Shown one piece after another: positions 1-8,717 of a stretch of DNA of 64,000 nucleotides; positions within the stretch are counted from its first letter, which is position 1, and every line of letters starts with the position of its first letter. A model generated the notes under the pieces. That model saw only the letters and a program-made list of their open reading frames with translations, was not told the origin of the DNA and did no database searches. The DNA comes from Flavobacterium kingsejongi. Its GTDB lineage: Bacteria; Bacteroidota; Bacteroidia; Flavobacteriales; Flavobacteriaceae. Where the stretch lies: the NCBI RefSeq assembly GCF_003076475.1, contig NZ_CP020919.1:3162001-3226000 (forward strand), read 5' to 3'. The position numbers and the translations under genes are program-made.

Positions 1-1
1 C

Positions 2-904
2 GAAATGCCAACAGGTGTACTTATCATTGCAGCCTTTATATTTCTGGCACCATTAATAGGAACACTGGTTTCGTACCTGATTTCCCTTTGGTTAATGCAT
101 TCTTCTAAAAAGACGATAGGCCCTAAAATCTTTACCGTTCTATTAATGGTAGTGACAATATGGTTTGTAGTAACCAAAATAGAATATTATGATGAAATCA
201 AACACCCGCGTTTTGCCTCGCAATTCCTGAGTGTTATTACCGAACCCCATAATATTAAGTGGTTGCTGGTTGCTTTTATTATACTATCCATTAGTTTTTT
301 CTGCCTAATATTCAGCAGCCTGAATCAAAACCAGTCTACTTCATGGTTGCGTAAGATGCAATTGTTGTCTTCAGCATCATTCAGTTTGGGACATGGTGGT
401 AATGATTCACAAAAAGTTATGGGTATTATTGCAGCAGCAGTAGTCGTATACATCCATACCAGTGGTTCTTCATTGGCAGCAATGCCGGAATGGTTACAGG
501 TAAGCCTGCCATCGATAGGAGCCAATGGAGAAGAATTTACCGGACACATGCCCGGATGGATTCCATTAGCCTGTTATACTGCGATTGCCGCCGGTACCTT
601 AAGTGGTGGTTGGAAAATCGTAAAAACAATGGGATCTAAAATTACAAAAGTAACGCCATTTGAAGGTGTAGCTGCAGAAACTGCAGGAGCACTGACGCTT
701 TACTTTACAGAACATTTGAAAATTCCGGTAAGTACAACACATACCATTACAGGTTCTATCATCGGTTGTGGACTTACAAAACGTATTTCTGCTGTTCGTT
801 GGGGCGTAACTGTAAAATTAATATGGGCATGGATTTTAACCATCCCGGTCTCAGCATTATTAGCTGCTCTGATCTATTACTTCTTAAGTATATTCCTGGA
901 GTAA
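2..904 (+). CDS. Inorganic phosphate transporter, PiT family (5' truncated by window edge)
   Basis: C-terminal part of a PiT-type phosphate/cation symporter of the inner membrane. The reading frame is open to the first base of the window, and the visible part lacks the N-terminal GAND signature half, so the true start lies upstream and the ATG at position 5 is internal. Visible are several hydrophobic membrane spans, the second family signature GHGGNDSQK near residue 128 of the visible part, and the conserved PVSTTHTITGS stretch near residue 240. Those motifs carry the phosphate/cation site in the family. The cation (H+ or Na+) cannot be told from sequence. A strong hairpin terminator follows within 25 bp. 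Confidence 0.93.
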   Translation, partial: EMPTGVLIIAAFIFLAPLIGTLVSYLISLWLMHSSKKTIGPKIFTVLLMVVTIWFVVTKIEYYDEIKHPRFASQFLSVITEPHNIKWLLVAFIILSISFFCLIFSSLNQNQSTSWLRKMQLLSSASFSLGHGGNDSQKVMGIIAAAVVVYIHTSGSSLAAMPEWLQVSLPSIGANGEEFTGHMPGWIPLACYTAIAAGTLSGGWKIVKTMGSKITKVTPFEGVAAETAGALTLYFTEHLKIPVSTTHTITGSIIGCGLTKRISAVRWGVTVKLIWAWILTIPVSALLAALIYYFLSIFLE

Positions 905-924
905 TACCATTGCAAAAAAATCAT

Positions 925-970
925 AAGGCCTAAGATGACAGTCAGAAACTACCATCTTAGGCCTTTTTTT
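925..970 (+). terminator. Rho-independent terminator after PiT gene
   Basis: Perfect 13-bp stem, AAGGCCTAAGATG at 925-937 pairing with 953-965, followed by a T run. It ends the phosphate transporter transcript. Confidence 0.88.
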
Positions 971-1017
971 AATTTCTTCATTGAGTACTACTGTACAAAT
1001 CTAATATCCTAATTGCT

Positions 1018-1449
1018 ATGACTTTTACGCTTCAAGGTGGAACTATTGTTGACTTTTCTAAAATTTCCTATCGCAGCCTTGGCTTTGGTGAAGCTACGAC
1101 GCTTCCGGTTAAAAAGTTCAAACTGGAAATAGGCTATAGTGCCCTAAAACCAGAATTTATTGATAAAGCAGCGCTTTTTATTGAAGAATGCCAGGCCGAA
1201 GACGAAGGGCAGGGCTATTCGGACGTACCTGAATTACGCGATTTAGGGTATCCCGATTTTATAGAACTTGTCGAGCAGTATCCGGATGTCGCTGGAATGC
1301 TGATTACTGATTACCTCTATTTTGATTTTCTGAAATCCCTTTTTGGTGCTGTAAAACAACCGGAATTGATCATAAATACGGTACTGGGTGTAGTAATAAA
1401 GAACAGCGTTTTTGCTGTATATGGCGAAGTATTTGAACAGGGCAAGTAA
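1018..1449 (+). CDS. Hypothetical protein, 143 aa
   Basis: I do not recognise this family. The predicted protein is soluble and acidic, with no signal peptide or membrane segment, and begins at an ATG 48 bp beyond the PiT terminator. It has a mixed helix/strand pattern with conserved-looking aromatic and acidic residues (QYPDV, DYLYFDF). A terminator lies 38 bp downstream, so it is probably monocistronic. Its length, codon use and isolation between two terminators support a real gene. Confidence 0.7.
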   Translation: MTFTLQGGTIVDFSKISYRSLGFGEATTLPVKKFKLEIGYSALKPEFIDKAALFIEECQAEDEGQGYSDVPELRDLGYPDFIELVEQYPDVAGMLITDYLYFDFLKSLFGAVKQPELIINTVLGVVIKNSVFAVYGEVFEQGK

Positions 1450-1486
1450 TATATTGAGGTGTAAATCAAGGTAAATAAAGACAATA

Positions 1487-1518
1487 TTGCTGATCGATCA
1501 GCAAGTCTGTTCTTTTTT
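1487..1518 (+). terminator. Palindromic hairpin terminator
   Basis: Perfect 18-bp palindrome TTGCTGATCGATCAGCAA at 1487-1504, followed by a pyrimidine stretch ending in seven Ts. It probably ends the transcript of the hypothetical gene before it. Confidence 0.7.
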
Positions 1519-1521
1519 TAA

Positions 1522-1529
1522 TACTTTTG
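1522..1529 (+). promoter_or_regulatory. Putative -7 promoter element of pldA
   Basis: TACTTTTG matches the Bacteroidetes -7 consensus TAnnTTTG and lies 22 bp before the pldA start codon, directly after a terminator. No clear -33 TTTG was seen at the usual distance. Confidence 0.45.
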
Positions 1530-1551
1530 CAGCCACCCAATCTCCTTACAA

Positions 1552-2463
1552 ATGAAGTTATACCAATACCCATATTGCCTATTCCTGTGCTTACTTCTTT
1601 TTTCCTGTTATACAGGAACTGCACAAATTAATACATTATTTGATAGTTCCAAGCAATTCCGTACACTCAACGAACGATGGGAACTGGACAGTACCAGCCA
1701 GAAAGGGACTTTCCTGATTACACCTTACAAATCAATCTATATATTGCCCACACGTTGGTCCAGTAAACCCAACGAAAAGCCATTTAGCGATAATCCTCAA
1801 AACGTATCTCCGGAATCGGTCGATTATAACAATGTGGAAACCAAATTTCAGATTAGTTTTAAAACCAAAATTTTTCAGGGCTTGTTTTTTGGACGGGGAG
1901 ATCTGTGGGTTGGCTATACACAAAAGGCCAGCTGGCAGCTTTACAATAAAAGCCTTTCCAGGCCATTTCGGGAACTGAATTATGAGCCAGAAGTTATCCT
2001 AAATTTCGCCACAGATTTTAATGTATTTGGGCTGCGTAATAAAATGTTGGGGATATCGTTTAATCATGAGTCCAATGGGCGCGGTATGCCACTGTCCCGC
2101 AGCTGGAACCGGATTATACTTCAGGCCGGATTGGAAAAAGGGAATTGGAGTGTATATTTACGTCCGTGGTACCGTTTGCCGGATACCGAAGATGATAATC
2201 CTAATATTAGTAAATACATGGGCAGGGGAGACCTGACGGTTATCTATATAAAAAATGCCAATGTACTATCGCTAATGGCACGTCATAACCTGTATTTTAA
2301 TTCTAAAAGCAAAGGCTATCTTGAATTTGACTGGGCTTATCCAATTTCTGGAAATTTAAAAGCACATTTACAGGTTTCACAAGGATATGGGGAAACATTA
2401 ATTGATTACAACAACAGGCAAACAACCATAGGTTTAGGGGTGTCTCTAATTGAATGGTTGTAA
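1552..2463 (+). CDS. pldA: Outer-membrane phospholipase A (OMPLA family)
   Basis: Outer-membrane phospholipase A hydrolyses acyl chains from phospholipids that reach the outer leaflet and so helps keep membrane asymmetry. The 303-residue protein has an N-terminal signal peptide (hydrophobic core about residues 8-23), then alternating beta strands of a barrel. The family signature FNHESNGRG...LSRSWNR is present. By spacing, the catalytic triad is His172, Ser174 and Asn186 (12 residues from Ser to Asn, as in E. coli OMPLA). The protein ends in a hydrophobic strand. The stop codon directly abuts the convergent histidine kinase stop codon, with no terminator between them. Confidence 0.9.
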   Translation: MKLYQYPYCLFLCLLLFSCYTGTAQINTLFDSSKQFRTLNERWELDSTSQKGTFLITPYKSIYILPTRWSSKPNEKPFSDNPQNVSPESVDYNNVETKFQISFKTKIFQGLFFGRGDLWVGYTQKASWQLYNKSLSRPFRELNYEPEVILNFATDFNVFGLRNKMLGISFNHESNGRGMPLSRSWNRIILQAGLEKGNWSVYLRPWYRLPDTEDDNPNISKYMGRGDLTVIYIKNANVLSLMARHNLYFNSKSKGYLEFDWAYPISGNLKAHLQVSQGYGETLIDYNNRQTTIGLGVSLIEWL

Positions 2464-3690
2464 TTAACGATTTAAATATTCCAATTCCGATTGAAAGATA
2501 ACCGGTAATGAAATAATAAAAGAAGCTCCTTGCTCTTTTCCTTTGCTTGTGGCGTATATTTTACCTTTGTGCAATTCTACCAGTGATTTGCAAATGGAAA
2601 GGCCTAAGCCATTCGAGCTTTCTTTTCCGGTAGGAGAGGAACTCAATTTGGCAAATTTCACAAATAACTTATCAAGATCAGTATTACTAAGTCCCTGGCC
2701 TTCATCCTGAAATTCAATTTCAACACAATCACCCGATAATTTTGCAATGACACGAATAAGGGTATTGGGATACGAATATTTGATGGCGTTGCTCAATAGA
2801 TTGTGCAATACATCAGTGATCTTATTTTTGTCCACATTAATTTTTGGGATGCTGCTGTCATAGTCCAGAATTATTTTTTGTCCTTTACGATTGGCAATTA
2901 ACTCAAAGCTGGAAATCATGCGGTCGAGCATAAGCTTAAGGCTGGTTTCTTGGATGGATAATTTGAATTCCGTATCTTCCATTTCTGAAAGTTTCAGCAA
3001 ATCGGTCAGTTTGTATTGGATACTGTCAACGCTTTTCTTGATCATATCGGCCATCTTTGGAACCCGTTTGAGATCCATTTTCAGGATATCATTTGCCAAT
3101 TTGATAGAGGCCAGCGGATTTTTAATCTCATGCAATGTGATCCCCATAAGGTCGTTCTGGGCTTTGATTACCTTTTTATAGCGTAAACGGTCTTCCAGTT
3201 CATCCACTACAAGTGTGGAAAGCGTTTTTAGCATTTTCAGCTGTTTTTCGGTCACTTCTCGCGGTACGGTATCTGTCACGCATACGGCACCCAACAAAAA
3301 ACCTTCCGGAGATTTTAAAGGTGCGCCAGCATAAAACCGAATTCCTTTCGGGCATTTTACCATGCTATTGCTTTGCAGCTCCGGGCTGAGTAAAGTATCG
3401 TTAAAAACAGTAATTTTAGTGTTTAATATTGCAAGGGAACAAAGGCTGTTCTCCCTAAGTACCTGACTTATTTTATTGGGAGTATTGCTAATCATTGATT
3501 TGAAAAAGACGCGCTTCTCATCCACGAATGTGATATACGCATGAGGCGTATCAAATATTTGGGAAGCCAGCAAGGCTATCTTATCAAAAGTATCTTCTGG
3601 ATGCGTATCGAGTATCTGGTACTCGTACAGCTTCTCAAGACGGGATTTATCGTTTTCTGGTATGATGGTCTGGGGTTTTGTGGTAATCAT
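2464..3690 (-). CDS. GAF-domain sensor histidine kinase
   Basis: Cytoplasmic sensor kinase of 408 residues with no signal peptide or membrane span. A GAF-type sensing domain covers about residues 20-165. A HisKA dimerisation domain follows with the phospho-acceptor in LHEIKNPLAS (His187), then a HATPase_c domain with N-box (NLLSNAIKYSYP), G1 (DEGQGLS) and G2 (GLGLSI) boxes. It autophosphorylates His187 and should pass the phosphate to a response regulator, but none is encoded nearby, so partner and signal are unknown. This GAF-HK type is common in Bacteroidetes. The gene is convergent with pldA with no intergenic space. Confidence 0.9.
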   Translation of the reverse strand: MITTKPQTIIPENDKSRLEKLYEYQILDTHPEDTFDKIALLASQIFDTPHAYITFVDEKRVFFKSMISNTPNKISQVLRENSLCSLAILNTKITVFNDTLLSPELQSNSMVKCPKGIRFYAGAPLKSPEGFLLGAVCVTDTVPREVTEKQLKMLKTLSTLVVDELEDRLRYKKVIKAQNDLMGITLHEIKNPLASIKLANDILKMDLKRVPKMADMIKKSVDSIQYKLTDLLKLSEMEDTEFKLSIQETSLKLMLDRMISSFELIANRKGQKIILDYDSSIPKINVDKNKITDVLHNLLSNAIKYSYPNTLIRVIAKLSGDCVEIEFQDEGQGLSNTDLDKLFVKFAKLSSSPTGKESSNGLGLSICKSLVELHKGKIYATSKGKEQGASFIISLPVIFQSELEYLNR

Positions 3691-3828
3691 ATCTCTTTGA
3701 TATTTAAATTATTAAACATTTCCATTGGGATAGATTTAACTAAAAAGGACATGCCACAAAAATACAATTAAGATTTTATTAACAGTTGCATAATTACGTT
3801 TTATTTTTACATGATCTTACGATTTATA

Positions 3829-3865
3829 AAAAAACCTGCTACATTTAACTGAAGCAGGTTTTTCC
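3829..3865 (-). terminator. Terminator after prfB
   Basis: Stem AAAAACCTGCT / AGCAGGTTTTT (3830-3840 with 3853-3863) immediately downstream of the prfB stop codon, with A/T runs on both sides, so it could act in both directions. Confidence 0.85.
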
Positions 3866-3881
3866 ATAGGCATTTTATATT

Positions 3882-4980
3882 TTATTCATCTTCTTTCTGT
3901 CCCATCATCATTAGGAATGATTTTAGAAATTCATCAATCTCACCATTCATTACGCCATCGACATCACTGGTTTCATAGCCTGTACGGACATCTTTCACCA
4001 ATTTATACGGATGCATCACATAATTACGGATTTGCGATCCCCACTCAATTTTCATTTTTTTGGCTTCAATCTCATCCCGTAAAGCCTGTTTTTTCTTGAG
4101 TTCAATTTCATATAACTGTGACTTTAAAAGCTGCATGGCTTTCGTTTTGTTGTCCAGCTGGGAACGGGTTTCAGAATTTTCGATAATAATACCAGTAGGG
4201 TGGTGTCGCAACCTTACTGCAGTCTCTACCTTATTTACATTCTGGCCTCCGGCACCACTGGATCGCATGGTTTCCCAGGAAATGTCTGCGGGGCTAATCT
4301 CGATTTCAATAGTGTCATCTGCAAGCGGATATACATAAACTGAAGCGAAACTGGTATGCCGTTTTCCGTTGCTGTCAAAAGGAGAGATACGTACCAAACG
4401 ATGTACCCCATTTTCGCCTTTGAGGTAGCCAAAAGAATAATCCCCTTCAAATTCAAGGGTTACCGTTTTAATTCCGGCAACCTCCCCGGCCTGGAAGTTA
4501 AGTTCTTTAATTTTGTAGCCATATTTCTCCCCCCACATCATGTACATACGCATCAGCATTTCAGCCCAGTCACAACTTTCGGTGCCACCGGCACCAGCTG
4601 TAATCTGTACTACTGCGCTCATACTGTCACCTTCATCGGATAACATATTTTTGAACTCCATAGCCTCAATATGGTCATTGGTGAGGGTATATTGAGCATC
4701 GAGTTCTTCCCCTGTCAATTCTCCTTCACGGTAGAATTCATAGGCGAGCTGCAATTCATCTGCCATCGAAACTGCTTTTTCATAATCTTCAACCCATTTC
4801 TTTTTAGAACGTAGGTTTTTTACGATGATTTCTGCTTGTTTCGCATTATTCCAAAAGTCAGGTGCAAACGTCTTTTCTTCCTCGTTTGTAATTTCAATTA
4901 GCTTTTTATCAACGTCAAAGATACCTCCTCAACGCACCAAGGCGCTCTATAATACCTTTAATTTGTTCGGTATTTGTCAT
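3882..4980 (-). CDS. prfB: Peptide chain release factor 2, made by programmed +1 frameshift
   Basis: RF2 recognises UGA and UAA stop codons and triggers peptidyl-tRNA hydrolysis. The zero frame starts at ATG 4980-4978 and runs 21 codons to CTT followed by TGA (4917-4915). A +1 shift at CTT-TGA-C continues in the frame 4916-3882, giving 365 residues in total, the usual RF2 length. In that numbering the codon-recognition tripeptide Ser-Pro-Phe is at about 199-201 and the catalytic Gly-Gly-Gln at about 244-246. The conventional ATG at 4766 would drop the N-terminal helices, so the upstream frameshifted start is preferred. The gene diverges from the threonine aldolase gene. Confidence 0.95.
4914..4929 (-). 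promoter_or_regulatory. prfB +1 frameshift signal
   Basis: On the minus strand AGGAGG (4929-4924) is followed by TAT and then CTTTGAC (4920-4914). This is the classic RF2 autoregulatory site: an internal Shine-Dalgarno-like element three bases before CTT, with an in-frame TGA. When RF2 is scarce, slow termination at TGA favours the +1 slip and RF2 synthesis. The arrangement matches the E. coli prfB site almost exactly, even though Shine-Dalgarno use for initiation is weak in Bacteroidetes. Confidence 0.93.
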
Positions 4981-4996
4981 ATTTATTGTAGTTTTG
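4962..4996 (+). promoter_or_regulatory. Putative promoter of threonine aldolase gene
   Basis: TTTG at 4962-4965 and TAGTTTTG at 4989-4996 match the Bacteroidetes -33 and -7 elements with a 23-bp spacer. They lie 32 bp before the ATG at 5029 and overlap the start of the divergent prfB. Confidence 0.5.
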
Positions 4997-5002
4997 TAAC
5001 CG

Positions 5003-5010
5003 CAAAAATA
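5003..5010 (-). promoter_or_regulatory. Putative -7 element of prfB
   Basis: TATTTTTG on the minus strand matches TAnnTTTG, 22 bp before the prfB start codon. No convincing -33 element was seen. Confidence 0.4.
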
Positions 5011-5028
5011 AGCTTTCATTCTGAAACT

Positions 5029-6054
5029 ATGGAAATAAATTTAATTAGCGATACTGTTACGAAACCAAGCCATGAAATGCTGCATTATATGATGCAGGCA
5101 AAAGTAGGCGATGATGTGTACAAGCAGGATCCTACTGTTATTGAACTTGAGACGATTATAGCTAATATTTTTGGTATGGAAGCCGCTATGTTTTTTCCTT
5201 CCGGAACCATGGCCAACCAAACGGCAATTAAATTGCATACCCAACCTGGTGAACAGCTTATTTGTGATAAATGGGCTCATGTCTATAATTATGAAGGTGG
5301 TGGTGCCTCTTTCAATAGTGGGGTCAGCTGTTGCCTTTTGGATGGGGACAGGGGAATGATTACTGCAGATCAGGTATTGGCGGCCATTAATCCACCTGAA
5401 TTTTTCCACAGTCCACTGACCAGTCTTGTTTGTGTTGAGAATACCACAAACAAAGGAGGTGGGGCTTGTTATGATACACTGGAACTTGCTAAAATAAGAG
5501 CGGTTTGTGATGACCATAATTTAAAATTCCATTTGGACGGCGCACGCCTTTGGAATGCATTGGTTGCCCGCCGGGAAAATCCAAAACAGTACGGAAAAAT
5601 ATTCCATACGATTTCAGTATGCCTTTCCAAAGGGCTTGGTGCACCAATAGGATCGGTATTGGTAGGGGATAAGGAAACAATCCACCGCGCTTTGCGTATC
5701 CGTAAGATTCTGGGTGGTGGCATGCGTCAGGCAGGGTATCTCGCCGCTGCAGGGATTTATGCGCTTAAAAACAACGTGAGCCGCCTGGATGAGGATCATC
5801 GCAGGGCACGTGAGCTTGCAGGAATATTACAAAAGTTACCCTGGGTCAACAATGTAGAGCCGGTAGAAACAAATATTCTAATATTCACAGTGCGGGAACC
5901 GCTGAAGGATACTATTGTCATTGAAAAATTAAAACAAAAAAGCATTTTTATCAGTGCGATGGGACATGGTAAATTACGCATTGTAACCCATCTCGATTAT
6001 AAAGGTGTAATGCATGATTATGTGATGGAAACATTGCATAAGATTACATTTTAA
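5029..6054 (+). CDS. ltaE: Low-specificity L-threonine aldolase
   Basis: PLP enzyme that cleaves L-threonine or L-allo-threonine to glycine and acetaldehyde. The 341-residue fold-type I protein starts with the family-typical N-terminus MEINLISDTVTKPS at ATG 5029. An upstream in-frame extension to 4825 is rejected because it overlaps prfB and its residues look non-coding. The PLP-binding lysine is in SVCLSKGLGAPIG (Lys201), and the FPSGTMANQ stretch and HLDGARLWNA (cofactor-contacting Asp) are present. A terminator follows 6 bp downstream. Its link to threonine/glycine metabolism fits the threonine operon and gcvT 9-14 kb away, though they are not co-transcribed. Confidence 0.93.
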   Translation: MEINLISDTVTKPSHEMLHYMMQAKVGDDVYKQDPTVIELETIIANIFGMEAAMFFPSGTMANQTAIKLHTQPGEQLICDKWAHVYNYEGGGASFNSGVSCCLLDGDRGMITADQVLAAINPPEFFHSPLTSLVCVENTTNKGGGACYDTLELAKIRAVCDDHNLKFHLDGARLWNALVARRENPKQYGKIFHTISVCLSKGLGAPIGSVLVGDKETIHRALRIRKILGGGMRQAGYLAAAGIYALKNNVSRLDEDHRRARELAGILQKLPWVNNVEPVETNILIFTVREPLKDTIVIEKLKQKSIFISAMGHGKLRIVTHLDYKGVMHDYVMETLHKITF

Positions 6055-6060
6055 ATATAA

Positions 6061-6087
6061 AAAGCCTGGTAGTACCAGGCTTTTTTA
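6061..6087. terminator. Bidirectional terminator between ltaE and ybaB
   Basis: AAAGCCTGGTA / TACCAGGCTTT hairpin with T and A flanks between two convergent genes. Confidence 0.85.
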
Positions 6088-6106
6088 TGCATGATGTCGT
6101 AGCATA

Positions 6107-6430
6107 TTAGGCAAACATATCCATTCCGGGAATATTTGGCATGCCATCTTTCGCAACAGCACCCAGTTCTGCATCATTCACTGCAGAAGCTTTTGCTATG
6201 GCTTTGTTAATAACCAGCACCAAATAGTCTTCCAATTGCTCTTTGTCCTCAAGTAAACTTTCATCAATACTGATGTTTTTTACCGTACGGTTTGCGGTTA
6301 AAGTTATCTTTAATAACCCGTCATTGCTCTGCTCGTCGATTAAAACGGTGTCAAGACGCTTTTTAGTTTCTTCAATTTTCTGTTGGGTTTCCTTAATTTT
6401 TCCCATCATTCCCATAATATCTCCAAACAT
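6107..6430 (-). CDS. YbaB/EbfC family nucleoid-associated protein
   Basis: Small (107 aa) DNA-binding nucleoid protein of the YbaB/EbfC family, which acts as a homodimer. It starts [14 protein letters not shown], followed by a charged coiled-coil-like helix, a three-stranded beta core ([18 protein letters not shown]) and a C-terminal helix ending in a Met-rich tail. In many bacteria the gene sits next to dnaX/recR; here it stands alone, convergent with ltaE and divergent from the oligopeptidase gene. A TAAATTTG motif within the upstream 71 bp could be its -7 element. Confidence 0.9.
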   Translation of the reverse strand: MFGDIMGMMGKIKETQQKIEETKKRLDTVLIDEQSNDGLLKITLTANRTVKNISIDESLLEDKEQLEDYLVLVINKAIAKASAVNDAELGAVAKDGMPNIPGMDMFA

Positions 6431-6501
6431 TGTTGATAATTTTTATAATTAATATTTACAAATTTAGTAAATTGGCAAATGATTGTCAATAGGAAATATC
6501 A

Positions 6502-8634
6502 ATGAAAAAAATAATAGTATTAGCGGCTGTTTGTATTACTTTTGCATCTTCGTATTCGCAAAAAATCGAAAAAAAAATGACTCACAATATACCGACACCC
6601 TCGGCTCCTATAAAGCCTGTTACTTTAGAAAAACATTCCGATAAAAGAATTGACAATTATTTCTGGCTCAACGATCGCGAAAACCCTGAGGTTATCAATT
6701 ACCTGAACCAGGAGAATGCGTATTATGAGCAAATGACAGCACATACCAAGCAGTTTCAAACGGACTTATTTGAGGAAATGAAAAGCCGGATCAAGGAAGA
6801 TGATGCTTCTGTTCCTTATCTTTATAATGGGTATTATTATATTACCCGTTTTGAAAAAGGTAAAAATTATCCAATCTACTCCCGTAAAAAAGGGAGCCTG
6901 GCTGCAGCAGAGGAAATTATGTTCGATTGCAACGCACTTGCAGAAGGCCATACGTATTTTAACTTAGCAGGTGTAAGCATTAGCCCGGATAATAAATGGG
7001 CTTCTTTTTCTATCGATACCGTAGGGAGAAGGATTTATACGTTACAGATTAAAAATCTTGAAACCGGTGCGATTTTAGCAGATAAAATTGATAATACTAC
7101 CGGTGGCGGTACTTGGGCAAATGATAATAAAACGTTATTTTATACCCGCCAGGACAAAAAAACACTACGTTCGGATAAAGTATACAAACATACACTGGGC
7201 AGTAAATCAGCAGATAAATTGATTTACAATGAAAAAGACGATACTTTCAGTACCTTTGTGTACAAAGAGAAATCAAAAAAATATATTGTAATAGGCTCTT
7301 CCAGTACGTTAACTTCGGAATACCGGATTGTAAGTGCTGATAAGCCCAATGAGGAGTTTAAAGTGTTTCAGCCCAGAGTTCGTGGCCTGGAATATAGCAT
7401 TTCCCATTATGGGACTGATTTTTATATTGTTACCAATAAGGATAAGGCTACCAACTTTAAACTAATGAAGACTCCGGAAAAGGCTACAGGCCAGGAAAAC
7501 TGGAAAGACCTGATTCCGCACCGTGATAACGTATTGTTGGAAGATATTGAGATTTTCAAGAATTACTTAGTTGTAGAAGAACGCACCAATGGATTGAATG
7601 TACTGCGTATTATGGCCTGGAATGGAGAGCCGGAGTATTACCTTCCATTTGAAAGTGAAACGTATACGGTTTATACGACCTCAAATGTCGATTTTGATAC
7701 GGATGTATTGCGCTATGGCTACCAGTCGATGGCAACGCCTGCATCTATTATCGATTTTAACATGAAAACGAAAGCCAAAGAAGTCCTGAAAGAACAACAG
7801 GTTTTAGGAGGTAAATTCGATAAAAATAATTATACGGAAGAAAGGGTATGGGCAACGGCACAGGACGGTACTAAAATCCCAATTTCAATGGTGTATCGTA
7901 AAGGATTAAAAAAGGATGGTAAAAATCCATTATTGCTTTATGCATATGGTTCTTATGGGGCCACAATGGATGCTTATTTTTCCTCATCCAGGCTATCATT
8001 ACTCGATCGTGGTTTTGTATATGCTATTGCTCACATCCGTGGAGGTGAAGATATGGGGCGTGAATGGTATGAGAATGGAAAGCTCCTGCATAAAAAAAAT
8101 ACTTTTACCGACTATATTGATTGCTCCAAGTTTGTTATTGCAGAAAAATATACTTCACCCGAGCATTTATATGCAGAGGGAGGCTCTGCAGGAGGTTTGC
8201 TGATGGGTGCTGTAGTCAATATGGCTCCGGAACTCTATCATGGCGTTATTGCTCAGGTTCCTTTTGTCGATGTGATTACTACCATGCTGGATGATACAAT
8301 TCCTTTGACAACCGGAGAATATGATGAATGGGGGAATCCGAATGATAAAGAATATTACGACTATATGAAGTCTTATTCGCCTTATGACAACGTTACAGCG
8401 CAGGAATATCCCAATTTATTGGTCACAACCGGGCTGCATGATAGCCAGGTTCAGTACTGGGAGCCTGCAAAATGGGTTGCCAAACTAAGAGCCGTAAAAA
8501 CAGAAAACAACCTGTTATTCCTTGATACTAATATGGATGCGGGGCATGGGGGTGCCTCCGGAAGATTCGAAGCACTGAAAGAACTTGCTAAAGAATATAC
8601 TTTTTTATTAGATTTAGAAGGAATTCAAAAATAA
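6502..8634 (+). CDS. Oligopeptidase B-like S9 serine peptidase, secreted
   Basis: Prolyl-oligopeptidase family enzyme of 710 residues that cleaves short peptides, probably after basic residues if truly oligopeptidase B. A signal peptide (residues 1-19, cleaved near SYSQ) suggests a periplasmic location. The N-terminal half is the beta-propeller gate and the C-terminal third the alpha/beta hydrolase. The catalytic triad is visible as Ser562 in GGSAGG, Asp647 in TGLHDSQVQYWEP and His682 in DAGHGG. The acidic stretch TTGEYDEWGNP is typical of oligopeptidase B. Monocistronic by context. Confidence 0.92.
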   Translation: MKKIIVLAAVCITFASSYSQKIEKKMTHNIPTPSAPIKPVTLEKHSDKRIDNYFWLNDRENPEVINYLNQENAYYEQMTAHTKQFQTDLFEEMKSRIKEDDASVPYLYNGYYYITRFEKGKNYPIYSRKKGSLAAAEEIMFDCNALAEGHTYFNLAGVSISPDNKWASFSIDTVGRRIYTLQIKNLETGAILADKIDNTTGGGTWANDNKTLFYTRQDKKTLRSDKVYKHTLGSKSADKLIYNEKDDTFSTFVYKEKSKKYIVIGSSSTLTSEYRIVSADKPNEEFKVFQPRVRGLEYSISHYGTDFYIVTNKDKATNFKLMKTPEKATGQENWKDLIPHRDNVLLEDIEIFKNYLVVEERTNGLNVLRIMAWNGEPEYYLPFESETYTVYTTSNVDFDTDVLRYGYQSMATPASIIDFNMKTKAKEVLKEQQVLGGKFDKNNYTEERVWATAQDGTKIPISMVYRKGLKKDGKNPLLLYAYGSYGATMDAYFSSSRLSLLDRGFVYAIAHIRGGEDMGREWYENGKLLHKKNTFTDYIDCSKFVIAEKYTSPEHLYAEGGSAGGLLMGAVVNMAPELYHGVIAQVPFVDVITTMLDDTIPLTTGEYDEWGNPNDKEYYDYMKSYSPYDNVTAQEYPNLLVTTGLHDSQVQYWEPAKWVAKLRAVKTENNLLFLDTNMDAGHGGASGRFEALKELAKEYTFLLDLEGIQK

Positions 8635-8717
8635 TTAAAATTTTTTAATTAAATTTGCAAGGTTTTGCGGTTATTAAAACTTTGTAAGAGTTTATACCCT
8701 TGATTAACTTATTTTTT

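Noticed and set aside
4825..5028. In-frame N-terminal extension of the threonine aldolase
   Set aside because: It overlaps the prfB coding region on the other strand, has unlikely residues (Ser/Phe-rich), and the conserved protein start is at 5029.
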